This document shows positions 37,355 through 46,138 of a stretch of DNA of 64,000 bases, in pieces. The notes beneath the pieces were generated by a model. That model saw only the letters and a list, made by a program, of their open reading frames with translations, was not told where the DNA came from and did no database searches. The translations under genes and the position numbers were made by a program. The stretch comes from Psychrobacter immobilis. GTDB taxonomy: Bacteria; Pseudomonadota; Gammaproteobacteria; Pseudomonadales; Moraxellaceae. Every line of letters begins with the position of its first letter. Position 1 is the stretch's first letter. The DNA lies in the NCBI RefSeq assembly GCF_904846175.1, contig NZ_CAJGZM010000008.1, forward strand, positions 1-64,000. Direction: 5' to 3'.

Positions 37355-38767
37355 TTATAGTAAGGCTCTAACTTTTGGATAAACCATATTGGCAGGAGAC
37401 AAGATGTCATCTAGCGTCTCTTTATCCATCAGTTTTTCTTCTAATACGATGTCATACACACTACCACCAGTCTCTTGTGCTCTTCTCGCAACAAAAGAAG
37501 ACGCGTCATAACCAAGATGTGGGTTTAGCGCAGTGACCAGCCCGATATTATTGAATACCTCGACGCTACACGCCTCATTATTCATCATCAGACCATCGAT
37601 ACAGCGAGTGGCAAACATCTCACAGATATTGGCCAGCATGCTCATGCCGGTAAACAAGTTAAAAGCAATCACTGGCTCAAAAACGTTTAGCTGTAGCTGA
37701 CCATTTTCTGACGCCATAGCGATGGTATGATCGATACCCATCACATGGAAGCAAGCTTGGTTCACCACTTCTGGAATAACTGGGTTTACTTTACCGGGCA
37801 TAATTGAGCTACCAGGCTGCATTTCAGGCAAGCGATATTGCGCCAAACCGGCACGCGGACCAGAAGATTGCAAACGTAAATCATGGGCAATCTTAGATAA
37901 ACGGGCAGCAAAAAGACGCAAGTTGCCAGACAGTGCAACATAAGCACTGGTGTCTTGCGTGGCTTCAATCAAGTCTTCAGCGATATAATAAGGTCTGCCA
38001 GTCAGCTCTGATAAGCTCTTGGCAACCTCTTCCGAATAGCCAGCTGGGGCATTCAAACCCGTACCAATCGCCGTACCGCCCATATTGATTTCATGAAATA
38101 GCGCACGAGTAGATTCGATACGATCCATCTCTTTTTTGATCATGGTTGCAAAGGCATTAAACTCTTGACCTGCAGTCATAGGTACCGCGTCTTGTAAATG
38201 CGTGCGACCCATTTTTAATTGATCAGCAAGCTCAACGCTTTTTTTCTTAAGGCTGGTATGTAATATTGCCATCTTATCTAATAAGCGTACGCAGTAATCA
38301 TCCAAAGCGACATTCATCGCCGTAGGGTAGGCGTCGTTGGTCGATTGTGACAGGTTGACATCGTTATTCGGATGCACGTGTTGATAATCGCCTTTATCGT
38401 AGCCGAGGATTTCTAGGGCTCGGTTGGCTATCACCTCATTGGCATTCATATTGGTTGATGTACCTGCGCCGCCTTGGAACATATCAACGATAAATTGGTC
38501 GTGATATTTATTATCGATTAAGTCGTCACACGCTGCAGTGATAGCATCCTTAACCGTATCATTGAGGACGCCTACTTTATTATTGGCAATAGCCGCCGCC
38601 TTTTTAACGGTGGAAAAAGCACGAATGAAGGTAGAAAACTGATTTAAGCGCACACCACTGACGGTGAAGTTTTCAAAAGCACGTAAGGTTTGTATGCCGT
38701 AGTAAGCATCAGCGGGAACGTCACGATAGCCGAGTAGGTCATGTTCTTGGCGAGTAGCAGTAGTCAT
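37355..38767 (-). CDS. aspA: Aspartate ammonia-lyase (aspartase)
   Basis: AspA reversibly deaminates aspartate to fumarate and ammonia. The 470-residue protein is of the fumarase/aspartase superfamily, with the signature GSSIMPGKVNPVIPE, the substrate-binding blocks VDMFQGGAGTSTNMNANEV and VNLSQSTNDAYPTAMN, and GRTHLQDAVPMTAGQEF. The sequence suits aspartase rather than class II fumarase, though the two families are close. AAGGA lies 9 nt before the ATG. Together with glnA and the glutamate dehydrogenase it points to amino-acid catabolism. Confidence 0.92.
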   Translation of the reverse strand: MTTATRQEHDLLGYRDVPADAYYGIQTLRAFENFTVSGVRLNQFSTFIRAFSTVKKAAAIANNKVGVLNDTVKDAITAACDDLIDNKYHDQFIVDMFQGGAGTSTNMNANEVIANRALEILGYDKGDYQHVHPNNDVNLSQSTNDAYPTAMNVALDDYCVRLLDKMAILHTSLKKKSVELADQLKMGRTHLQDAVPMTAGQEFNAFATMIKKEMDRIESTRALFHEINMGGTAIGTGLNAPAGYSEEVAKSLSELTGRPYYIAEDLIEATQDTSAYVALSGNLRLFAARLSKIAHDLRLQSSGPRAGLAQYRLPEMQPGSSIMPGKVNPVIPEVVNQACFHVMGIDHTIAMASENGQLQLNVFEPVIAFNLFTGMSMLANICEMFATRCIDGLMMNNEACSVEVFNNIGLVTALNPHLGYDASSFVARRAQETGGSVYDIVLEEKLMDKETLDDILSPANMVYPKVRALL

Positions 38768-39289
38768 TCAATAAAATTCCTTTCAATAAAAAGCCCTGAT
38801 TAAGACGCAGTGAGACCGTCATTTATTAAAATGACAGTAGTTGCATCACATTGGTAAATCAATACAATCAACATTCAAGCATAAGCCTTTTATAAGGTGA
38901 TTAATAATGAATATTTATTGCACGATGCATATTAAAACAAAAAAGTTTATATGATAAATGGCTGGTGATAAATGTTTTCGATCATACAAATTGGCTGGCT
39001 AATACGTCTGATTGCCATTCAAGGCTGACCGAAGTTTCACCCTTAATTCAAGTCTGCTAAAATCAATCAAGTAAGACATATAGATAGGATAAGTGATTAG
39101 CAATGATAAAATGATAAGTAGTGATGATATCAGCACAATTGAGAATATAAACAGACATCTACTGTACTATGTTTAGATGAGTAAAGCGACAAGGCGTTGC
39201 ACCTTATATCTCATAAGTTAAAAAGCAAAGACAATTGATTCTGTCTTTGCTTTAATAATTACGCCAAATATTCATATTTATGATTGAGC
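38768..39289. other. Gene-free stretch upstream of aspA
   Basis: No convincing ORF, RNA gene or long repeat in these 522 bp apart from the terminator hairpin at 39221-39253. The region nearest aspA must hold its minus-strand promoter; I could not single out a clear -35/-10 pair. Confidence 0.4.
39221..39253. terminator. Bidirectional terminator hairpin
   Basis: Stem aaagcaaagaca / tgtctttgcttt; it lies 37 bp beyond the stop of the minus-strand membrane-protein gene. Confidence 0.8.
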
Positions 39290-39625
39290 TTAAGGTTTGG
39301 CTCTTATATTTTCTGTCACCACACCCATGCCATAAAACAACAAGGCGATAAGCGTCAAGGCGACGATAAATGGTGTCAAAACCCAAATCACAATATTGAT
39401 TAGCAATGATGATAATAAGCCATTAAAGATAATGGTGTGGGGCGCGATAAAATCGGTGACGACATCAACTGCACGTTTGGCAATCGGGAAGAGTAGCGTA
39501 CTGATAGCCAAAATATAGAGATATTTTGCGAAGTCAGGATTGCTTGAGAGGACTATGAAGTAAAACCCCAAGTAATAGGTAATACCCAAAGCCCAACATT
39601 TGAGAGTATAGCTGAAACGAATCAT
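39290..39625 (-). CDS. Small integral membrane protein, unknown
   Basis: A 111-residue protein with about three to four hydrophobic segments: roughly residues 10-27 (ALGITYYLGFYFIVL), 33-50 (YLYILAISTLLFPIA), 66-84 and 84-103. I do not recognise a family. It has its own terminator at 39221-39253 and a GGAGG-type ribosome site (ggggaggaagtcacATG), so it is probably a real single gene. No neighbour suggests a role. Confidence 0.7.
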   Translation of the reverse strand: MIRFSYTLKCWALGITYYLGFYFIVLSSNPDFAKYLYILAISTLLFPIAKRAVDVVTDFIAPHTIIFNGLLSSLLINIVIWVLTPFIVALTLIALLFYGMGVVTENIRAKP

Positions 39626-39816
39626 GTGACTTCCTCCCCAAAAAAACTGCTTGTGATTTGACGTTTTATTAAAGGCGCGCTAGTAGGTTGAAGAGCGTCA
39701 AAATATATGCAATATAGTGAATATATTTATATATGTTATATTATGAATATATGAGTGAAGTCAATGATTTTCTGCGTTAACCGCAAGTTTAATCACTAAG
39801 CCTATAAATAATTTAA

Positions 39817-39829
39817 AAATAGCCTAAGC
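39817..39829 (+). repeat. Copy of the dispersed 13-mer AAATAGCCTAAGC
   Basis: Exact copy 26 bp upstream of the methyltransferase ATG at 39856, next to an AT-rich stretch at 39700-39755. Confidence 0.8.
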
Positions 39830-39855
39830 AAAAATAGATAAAGAAGGATTAAAAT

Positions 39856-40473
39856 ATGTGGAACGAGCGCTATGACGAAGCAGAGTATGTCTTTGGTACA
39901 AAACCTAATGATTTTTTAAAAAATGAATTTTCAAAAATACCGATAGGTGGCAGCGTTTTATGTTTGGCTGAAGGTGAAGGTAGGAATGCGGTGTTTTTGG
40001 CGGAGCAAGGATACCAAGTGACTGCCATGGACTTATCTGATGTGGGTTTAAACAAAGCACTACAGCTAGCGAGAGATAGAGGCGTTGATATCATCACTCA
40101 AGTTGCCGATTTAGCCGACTATGAGTTTGGTGAAGCACAGTGGGATGGTATTGTTTCTATCTGGGCGCATTTGCCAAAAGAAGTACGCCAGCGCGTTTAT
40201 GCACAGATTGTACCGGCGCTCAAGCCAAATGGTGTGTTTATCCTTGAAGCTTATACAGAGCAGCAACTGACCATGGAGGCAATCGGTGGTCCGCCGGCTA
40301 CGCAAAAAGAGCGCTTTGGTTCGTTAGCAGTCTTGCGTAGCGAGTTGGCAGACCTCGAAGAAATAACGGGTGTGGAAAAGCAGCGCATGATTTCTGAAGG
40401 TAAGCGCCATCAAGGTTTGAGTGCAGTGGTACAGTTTATCGCCAAAAAAACAAATAGTGAATTATTGAGTTAA
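39856..40473 (+). CDS. Class I SAM-dependent methyltransferase (TehB-like)
   Basis: A 205-residue cytoplasmic protein with a Rossmann methyltransferase core: motif I VLCLAEGEGRNAVFLAEQGY (about 35-54; the usual DxGxGxG is AEGEGRN), VTAMDLSDVGLNKA as the acidic loop for the SAM ribose, and a WDGIVSIWAHLP motif IV. The EGEGRN form is common in the TehB-like/DUF family of small methyltransferases linked to tellurite or thiopurine handling. Substrate is unknown. GAAGGA precedes the ATG. Confidence 0.85.
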   Translation: MWNERYDEAEYVFGTKPNDFLKNEFSKIPIGGSVLCLAEGEGRNAVFLAEQGYQVTAMDLSDVGLNKALQLARDRGVDIITQVADLADYEFGEAQWDGIVSIWAHLPKEVRQRVYAQIVPALKPNGVFILEAYTEQQLTMEAIGGPPATQKERFGSLAVLRSELADLEEITGVEKQRMISEGKRHQGLSAVVQFIAKKTNSELLS

Positions 40474-40501
40474 TCAATTATTCAACTATCTAATTTTTCA
40501 A

Positions 40502-41290
40502 TCATTCAACAATCTTTGGCGGCAGATAAATAGTAAATGTATTTAATGGTTCAATGAGCACGCTATAAGGGTGATTTTGCTCTGATAGCGTGACAATGCC
40601 TGAGTCTGACAACAGCTTAAAATTGGCAGCAATCAAAGACGCTGGCTGAACTTCAAGTCTTTTATGCCAAACTCGATAAGTACCAAGCTTGCCATCACGG
40701 CGATGATAAAAGCCTGCTAGCGGATGGGTCAAATAAACAAGCGCCGATTCGGTATCAGGGAAGCCCGGGAATGAGAAATTATCCACTGTATTTTGTGCAA
40801 GAGATACCGACGCCGCTGCCCATTCTGATTCAGCGTTAACAGAATACCTTACATACCTGCCAGTTGCGTCATCAAATTGACAATCAAAAGTTATCTTCGC
40901 ACTATGCCAAGGTAGGCTCCATAAGTATCTTGGCACTGCCAATGTCCAAGAATCTAAAGTCGTGCCCAGAAACCACACACAGCGCTCACCCGTTTCTGTA
41001 TCGATGATATAAATACGGTAGTTGGTCTGTCCCATTGTGAAGGTTGGAAAAGGATAAACCGCAGAAGTGAAATCAACATCGATAAAGGGTACGACAGAAA
41101 TTAAACCTTTTTCTTCACCATCTACCATCACTGTGTCAAGCTTAAACCTAGCAGGAAATATTCCCTCAAACCTTTCTGTTGGCACTGCATAGGTAATAAT
41201 AGAAAAATGCTTTAAGCCGCAAACAACGTCGATACCGGTCGGCTTAGGTCTGTCATGTAAATAATCCTTAAAACGTCGTAGTTCTTGCAC
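40502..41290 (-). CDS. DUF2071-domain protein
   Basis: A 262-residue cytoplasmic protein with the overall pattern of DUF2071/YqjF-like proteins (acetoacetate-decarboxylase-like fold): ITYAVPTERFEGIFPARFKLD near residue 32, ISVVPFIDVDFTS, TNYRIYIIDTETGERCVWFLGTTLD and a C-terminal YRVWHKRLEVQPASL. No function is known. It lies between a plus-strand methyltransferase gene and the AraC regulator gene, on the same strand as the latter but 156 bp away. Confidence 0.7.
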   Translation of the reverse strand: MQELRRFKDYLHDRPKPTGIDVVCGLKHFSIITYAVPTERFEGIFPARFKLDTVMVDGEEKGLISVVPFIDVDFTSAVYPFPTFTMGQTNYRIYIIDTETGERCVWFLGTTLDSWTLAVPRYLWSLPWHSAKITFDCQFDDATGRYVRYSVNAESEWAAASVSLAQNTVDNFSFPGFPDTESALVYLTHPLAGFYHRRDGKLGTYRVWHKRLEVQPASLIAANFKLLSDSGIVTLSEQNHPYSVLIEPLNTFTIYLPPKIVE

Positions 41291-41446
41291 GATACTTCCT
41301 TATAAACATGAATTTAGGCATTAATTCATAAACGTGATTGTCAGTTTTGATAATACAGTTAATGCTTGTATTCATGGGTATAAAGGATGAGCTGGTGATT
41401 CATTCCAATTGTTTAATTCCAAGTATTTAATCATAAGTAATTAATT

Positions 41447-42304
41447 TTAGGTATGCAATTCACCGCTCGGACTGATGCCAAATAACCGTTTATATTCTCG
41501 GCTAAACTGACTTGGGCTTTCATAACCGACTTGCATGGCGATTTGGGCAATTTGAGTGTCATTTGCTTGAATCAGTCGTCTTGCTTCCATTAAACGTAGA
41601 CTCTTTTGATACTGTAGCGGGCTTAACTGAGTAATTTCTTTAAAATGATGGTGGAACCCTGAGACACTCATGCCGCAGCGACTGGCCAATTCTTCTATGA
41701 CAATTGCCTCACTTAAATGCGTCTTTATCCAATCGGTAGCTTTGCTAATACGGTGCGTATGGCTGCCATTGACTACCAATTGGCGCAATTTATTGCCTTG
41801 CTCTGCTATAAGCAGACGATAGTAAATTTCTTGCTGAATTAATGAAGCCAGAAAATCAATATTGTTTGGACAATCAAGCAAGTGTATAAGACGCTCAAAC
41901 GCCGCCATTATAGTACTGTCTAATTGCCACTTTATTCCTAAATGACCTTCAGCGTTAGGTTGTTTAGGCGGTGTTTTTACTAAAACCTCACTAATCATGG
42001 CAAGGTTTAATTTCATAGATAGCACGATGACCGGACGCTCTATCGAAGCATGCTTTATGTGCATGCTTAAAGGGATATTAACTGGGCAAAACATTAGATT
42101 ACTCTTATCGAACCTTTGGCAGTCGGCACCCAAATAAATCTCGCGCGCACCTTGTAAAACGATGCAGATACTAGGTTCTTGAATATAGCTAACGGCTTTA
42201 CTGGGTTTATCAGCACAGTAAAAAAACAAACCTGGAATAGCAGATTCGATGGTTTTGTTTCTAGGCAATATCGACAGTAGTTGCTCAATGGTTGATTGGT
42301 TCAT
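41447..42304 (-). CDS. AraC-family transcriptional regulator
   Basis: A 285-residue regulator: an N-terminal cupin-like sensing domain of the AraC_N type (residues 20-160, with IQEPSICIVLQGAREIYLG) and a C-terminal pair of helix-turn-helix motifs (about 185-280: VIEELASRCGMSVSGFHHHFKEIT and IAQIAMQVGYESPSQFSREYKRLFG). It is divergent from the Ohr gene with 184 bp between the starts, so Ohr, itself or the DUF2071 gene are candidate targets. The inducer is unknown. Confidence 0.9.
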   Translation of the reverse strand: MNQSTIEQLLSILPRNKTIESAIPGLFFYCADKPSKAVSYIQEPSICIVLQGAREIYLGADCQRFDKSNLMFCPVNIPLSMHIKHASIERPVIVLSMKLNLAMISEVLVKTPPKQPNAEGHLGIKWQLDSTIMAAFERLIHLLDCPNNIDFLASLIQQEIYYRLLIAEQGNKLRQLVVNGSHTHRISKATDWIKTHLSEAIVIEELASRCGMSVSGFHHHFKEITQLSPLQYQKSLRLMEARRLIQANDTQIAQIAMQVGYESPSQFSREYKRLFGISPSGELHT

Positions 42305-42488
42305 TAGGTTTTCTTATTTTATTCAATTGCTCGATACTATAGATATTTGTAGGATTGGGCAAGACGTTTGTAGCTATGTTCTAACAGATTGTATCGCTGA
42401 CTCTTATACTAGCCTTATTGAGACTAATGCAGCCTCATTACTGATTTAATCAAATTTTTTTTAAATAAAACACCATAAGGAATAGATA

Positions 42489-42902
42489 ATGAAAATATTT
42501 TATAAAACTCGCGCCACTGCAACGGGCGGTCGTTCTGGTCATACCGGTCTTGACGATGGTTCATTAGGTTTTGATTTGGTTTCTTTTCAAGAGCAAGATA
42601 AAGAAGGGGTCAATCCAGAACAGCTTTTTGCCATGGGTTACGCGGCTTGTTTTGATAGCGCTTTAAATATGACGGCGCAGCAAATGAAACTGCCTATCAC
42701 TGCTTCAAAAACCTCGACCCAAGTTGGTATTGGTATGAAGGCCGATGGCAGCTATAACTTAGATATAGATTTGTACGTTGAGGTTTCTGGTATCGATGAA
42801 GCACAAGCGCAAACGCTTATTGAAGCTGCTCATCAAGTCTGCCCGTACTCCAATGCCACTCGCGGTAATGTCGATGCACGTTTGCATGTGACGGTTGTTT
42901 AA
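42489..42902 (+). CDS. ohr: Organic hydroperoxide resistance protein (Ohr, OsmC family)
   Basis: Ohr is a thiol peroxidase that reduces organic hydroperoxides using lipoylated proteins. The 137-residue protein has the two catalytic cysteines Cys54 (GYAACFDSAL) and Cys118 (QVCPYSNATRGN) and the N-terminal TGGRSG block with the conserved Arg. Length is typical. AAGGA precedes the ATG. Ohr genes are usually controlled by the MarR-type OhrR; here the neighbour is an AraC regulator, so control may differ. Confidence 0.93.
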   Translation: MKIFYKTRATATGGRSGHTGLDDGSLGFDLVSFQEQDKEGVNPEQLFAMGYAACFDSALNMTAQQMKLPITASKTSTQVGIGMKADGSYNLDIDLYVEVSGIDEAQAQTLIEAAHQVCPYSNATRGNVDARLHVTVV

Positions 42903-42911
42903 GCAGAATTG

Positions 42912-42966
42912 ATACTGACTAAGTATTAACTGATAGCTATTACCGAATAGCAATTATCTAATAACT
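42912..42966. repeat. Possible 14-bp tandem units after ohr
   Basis: ATTAACTGATAGCT, ATTACCGAATAGCA and ATTATCTAATAACT follow each other at 14-bp steps (42925-42966), preceded by a weaker unit. The similarity is suggestive but the sequence is AT-rich. Confidence 0.4.
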
Positions 42967-42998
42967 ATAAAAAAATATAAAAATAATAATACTTTCAA

Positions 42999-43033
42999 CT
43001 GCTTGGGTACATGAAGTATTCAAGCAGCTTTTT
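42999..43033 (+). terminator. Possible terminator of ohr
   Basis: Seven-bp stem ctgcttg / caagcag with a 15-nt loop, then CTTTTTA. Confidence 0.45.
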
Positions 43034-43095
43034 AATGAGTGATGCAATTTTCATAATTAAAATCAAATTATTAAATACAAAAAATGAGTTGCGTA

Positions 43096-43134
43096 CAAAA
43101 AAGAGCCAGTAGTTTGACTACTGGCTCTTTTTTT
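43096..43134. terminator. Bidirectional terminator between ohr and the lipoprotein gene
   Basis: Perfect stem aaagagccagtag / ctactggctcttt with loop tttga and flanking A and T runs. Confidence 0.9.
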
Positions 43135-43196
43135 AAATAGATTTTAGTAAAAATACAGATTTTGCTTAAGTAATTACCAGTTGTTATTTATGGTTA

Positions 43197-43568
43197 TTAT
43201 AGTTGGCAGTTAACTTGGTATTCTTGACCGTTATCTGATTTGATGGTCATGATGCCATAATCTGCTTTGGTGTGCCAATCGTAAGTAGTTTTAGGGTTCA
43301 CGTCGTTGACATAACGAGCGCCAGAACCTGATACCGCTTGCTTCATGCTAACTTTAGCGTTGTTTAAGCCAACTTTAGGCAAGGTAACATTTAGGTTGGC
43401 AGCTTGGCCGTCTGCAGTATAGGCAGCAGTGACCTGACCATTGTCTTCACAAGTGAATGACTGAACTACTTGTTGAGTGTTGGTCGTTGGCGTAGTAGTA
43501 GTTGGTGCATTGGTTGCACAAGCAGCTAGTAATACGGCAAAAGGTGCTACTGCTAATAATTTTTTCAT
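43197..43568 (-). CDS. MliC-like lipoprotein (C-type lysozyme inhibitor family)
   Basis: A 123-residue lipoprotein: signal peptide with lipobox LLAAC (acylated Cys17), a Thr/Pro/Asn-rich linker, then an MliC-type beta-barrel with FTCEDNGQVTAAYTADGQ, the SGSGARYVN motif and YDWHTKADYGIMTI. MliC/PliC proteins block host lysozyme; the SGxGARY-type loop is the one that enters the lysozyme active site in characterised members. The ATG at 43568 (MKKLLAV) has an AGGGAT ribosome site; the frame opens four codons earlier at a TTG. Confidence 0.8.
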   Translation of the reverse strand: MKKLLAVAPFAVLLAACATNAPTTTTPTTNTQQVVQSFTCEDNGQVTAAYTADGQAANLNVTLPKVGLNNAKVSMKQAVSGSGARYVNDVNPKTTYDWHTKADYGIMTIKSDNGQEYQVNCQL

Positions 43569-43746
43569 AATATCCCTCAAGTTTTAGTGTGAATTTTATT
43601 TTTTACGCTGAGCGGTATGATACAACAGAAAATGTAATTTCGTGTTGTGGTTCGAGTTTAGGAAAGTAACATCGGCTAGCGGATTTATGACTGAGTAGTA
43701 TGGCTGGTCAAGCTTTAATCGCTAGAGGCTTATTAGATATCTGCTA

Positions 43747-44673
43747 TCAAACCATTTTTTTTGGTCGATTTTTATTTAAGATAAATATCAACACCGCGCC
43801 TAAGATAACCGAGCTTGCGATAATAAATTCTAAGGTAAGCTGCTCAGACAAAAACACCACGCCCATAATTGCTGCAAGTACGGGAACACAAAGCTGTATC
43901 ACCGCAGATTGGGTCGTTTTTAATAGTGGCATAGCCACATACCAAATACTGTAGCCGATGCCAGAGGCTATAGCACCTGACGCTACCGCTAGTATGACAC
44001 CCGTCATACTTATGGTTGAGAGGTAACTCATACCGATTAGCGCTAATATAGGCACCACAGCTAGGCTCCTTAAAAAATTAAAGCCAGTCGTTCTGAGAGG
44101 TGATACGCAGGTTTTGCCACGTATGCTATAGATACCCCATGCGATACCGCTTATCGCCATTATAAGCGCCCCAGATAGGGATGGCATGGCCGCAGATGGC
44201 AGCATTAAATATATAAAGCCTATCAATGATATCAAAAGCGCTAGCCACTGCACGCCATTCAATCGCTCTTTATTATAAATTCCCCAACCAATCATCGTAA
44301 GCTGCACCGCGGAAAACAAAATAAGCGCACCCGTACCGGTATCAAGTGCTTGGTAAGCCACCGAAAAACAAATGGCATAAATGACCAAGCTGATAGCACT
44401 CAACCAATCACCTTTTTCTTTTAGAACATTCTTATCAACACTGCCCGTCTGTTGTAAAGCCGTCTGTTTTAGGCTGCTTTGTTTTAAACAGGTTCGTTTT
44501 AAAAAATTCGCCTGCAGCAGCATGATAAGACCAAGGCATGCAGCGCCGCTGAGCAAGCGGATAGCGGTAAAATTCCAGGCATCAATCGCACCTTCTGCCA
44601 GTGCCATTCTGCAAAGTAACGAATTGGCGGCAAAGGCTATTAAAGCGATAATCGTATATAAGGCGGCTTTCAA
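43747..44673 (-). CDS. DMT-superfamily (EamA) transporter
   Basis: A 308-residue inner-membrane protein with about ten transmembrane segments in two EamA repeats. The start MKAALYTIIALIAFAANSLLCRMAL and GAIASGIGYSIWYVAMPLLKTTQSAVIQLCVPVLA in the second repeat are typical of EamA drug/metabolite exporters. Between helices 2 and 3 is an unusual loop with a near-repeated Leu/Lys/Gln segment (RTCLKQSSLKQTALQQTG, about 65-82), perhaps from local duplication. Substrate unknown. Confidence 0.88.
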   Translation of the reverse strand: MKAALYTIIALIAFAANSLLCRMALAEGAIDAWNFTAIRLLSGAACLGLIMLLQANFLKRTCLKQSSLKQTALQQTGSVDKNVLKEKGDWLSAISLVIYAICFSVAYQALDTGTGALILFSAVQLTMIGWGIYNKERLNGVQWLALLISLIGFIYLMLPSAAMPSLSGALIMAISGIAWGIYSIRGKTCVSPLRTTGFNFLRSLAVVPILALIGMSYLSTISMTGVILAVASGAIASGIGYSIWYVAMPLLKTTQSAVIQLCVPVLAAIMGVVFLSEQLTLEFIIASSVILGAVLIFILNKNRPKKMV

Positions 44674-44775
44674 AAATAATTCCTACAATCATTAACAAAG
44701 TTTTTGCATAAAATAAAACACTTCTAAACAGCAAAGCTTTGATGCCAGCATAAAAATAACAATAAGGAAAAACAC

Positions 44776-45459
44776 ATGGATTGGGCAAGTATCTTTGTTT
44801 ATGACACCACATGGGCATTTGCCGCTGAAATACTCATACGCGTCACGGTAATGTTTACGCTTATTATTTTGTTTTTACGCTTTACCGGTAAGCGCGGCGT
44901 GCGGCAGCTGTCTATCTTTGAGCTGACGATTATCTTGTCACTTGGCTCTATCGCCGGTGACCCGATGTTCACCGAGGACTTGCCCATTATCCAAGCGGTG
45001 CTCATCATGAGTACCGTTATTATTCTTTATCGTCTATGTACATGGGCGATGATGAAGTTTGAATCTTTTGAGTATCTATTAGAAGGCAAAGCGCTTTATA
45101 TTGTCGAGGACAGCATGTTGGTTCTTGATAAGATAAAAAAGGGCGAAATGTCGCATGATGAGTTTTTTGCCGAAATGCGCCAGCAAGGGGTTGAGCATTT
45201 GGGACAGGTGCGCACTGGTTTGCTTGAGACAGATGGGGAATTTAGTATCTTATTATATGCGCCTGAAGACACCTGCTATGGCTTGCCGCTTTTCCCTAAG
45301 CAGTATCAGCCCGTCAAGCAGATAGAGCCAGAGGTGTATTATGCTTGTATGTATTGTGGCTACGTAGATTTTATTTCAAGCCCCAATCAAGTATGTAAGC
45401 GCTGTGAGAATGACTGTAAAAACTGGGCTAAAGCCTTAAATAGTAAAATTGTTAGATAG
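44776..45459 (+). CDS. DUF421 (YetF-like) membrane protein with a C-terminal zinc-ribbon-like tail
   Basis: A 227-residue protein. Three hydrophobic segments (about 14-35, 47-63 and 70-88) and the block FTGKRGVRQLSIFELTIILSLGSIAGDP define the DUF421/YetF family. The cytoplasmic part (95-180) is the usual DUF421 beta domain. Residues 191-214 add CMYCG...CKRCENDC: two CxxC pairs plus a fifth Cys, looking like a zinc ribbon that ordinary YetF proteins lack. AAGGA precedes the ATG. Function unknown. Confidence 0.85.
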   Translation: MDWASIFVYDTTWAFAAEILIRVTVMFTLIILFLRFTGKRGVRQLSIFELTIILSLGSIAGDPMFTEDLPIIQAVLIMSTVIILYRLCTWAMMKFESFEYLLEGKALYIVEDSMLVLDKIKKGEMSHDEFFAEMRQQGVEHLGQVRTGLLETDGEFSILLYAPEDTCYGLPLFPKQYQPVKQIEPEVYYACMYCGYVDFISSPNQVCKRCENDCKNWAKALNSKIVR

Positions 45460-45522
45460 TTAATGAATGACGCAGGATTTTACCATATTTGTTTAAACAA
45501 TCTAACGACGTTAAACTGTGTT

Positions 45523-45535
45523 AAATAGCCTAAGC
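45523..45535 (+). repeat. Copy of the dispersed 13-mer AAATAGCCTAAGC
   Basis: Exact copy in the 94-bp gap between the convergent DUF421 and NadR-like kinase genes. Confidence 0.8.
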
Positions 45536-45553
45536 GTTTTTATCTAATTACAA

Positions 45554-46138
45554 TCACTCTAATAATTTTACGACTTGTTGAACCCGTTCATCTCTGTCAC
45601 CACCGATACGTTGAAAAGACTTATTATGCAAAGTTAATTGGCTGGCAAAATAATCGCTGATGTCTTCACGTTGATGCGGACTATCACGTAAATCATCGGC
45701 GACCCAAGGGATATCCACTTCGGTCAATAAAATCATATCATAATGGTGCGCTAATGCTGCTTGGGTAAGTGCTTTAGGGCAATCGCCATAATACCAGTTG
45801 GAGTAGACCATAAGCTCAAATAAACTGGTGTCACAGAATAAATGATGGTTGTTGTTAGACGTTTGCGCAGCTTGTTTTGCAAGTTCGTTTTCCAATTCAA
45901 TTTGACCTTGTGCGATGGGCAGTAAGTCATCCCACGTACAGGTCAGCTGCTCATTATCCCATTTCGCTTGCAGATAGCTGCGCATATACTCTGGAACCCA
46001 AGGACAGCCAAAATGCGCAGCCAAATCGCGGCACAAAGTGGTCTTGCCAGTACTTTCTGCCCCCAGTATGGCGACCTTGATGACAGATTTAGGCGTATGC
46101 TGCGTGAGATTGAACGCGGTAGCGTCGTTGCCATTCAT
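45554..46138 (-). CDS. NadR-like ATP-binding kinase (probable nicotinamide riboside kinase)
   Basis: A 194-residue P-loop protein resembling the C-terminal kinase domain of NadR: Walker A GAESTGKTT (about 25-33), WVPEYMRSYLQ, FCDTSLFELMVYSNWYYGDCP and a LLTEVDIPWVADDLRD block. NadR's kinase phosphorylates nicotinamide riboside to NMN. It overlaps the end of pnuC by 50 bp on the same strand, so uptake and phosphorylation are probably coupled. There is no DNA-binding or adenylyltransferase domain. Confidence 0.82.
   Translation of the reverse strand: MNGNDATAFNLTQHTPKSVIKVAILGAESTGKTTLCRDLAAHFGCPWVPEYMRSYLQAKWDNEQLTCTWDDLLPIAQGQIELENELAKQAAQTSNNNHHLFCDTSLFELMVYSNWYYGDCPKALTQAALAHHYDMILLTEVDIPWVADDLRDSPHQREDISDYFASQLTLHNKSFQRIGGDRDERVQQVVKLLE

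Noticed and set aside
39700-39755. AT-rich run as a replication or iteron element
   Set aside because: The TATAT-rich pattern has no regular unit or DnaA-box companions and can be explained by composition.
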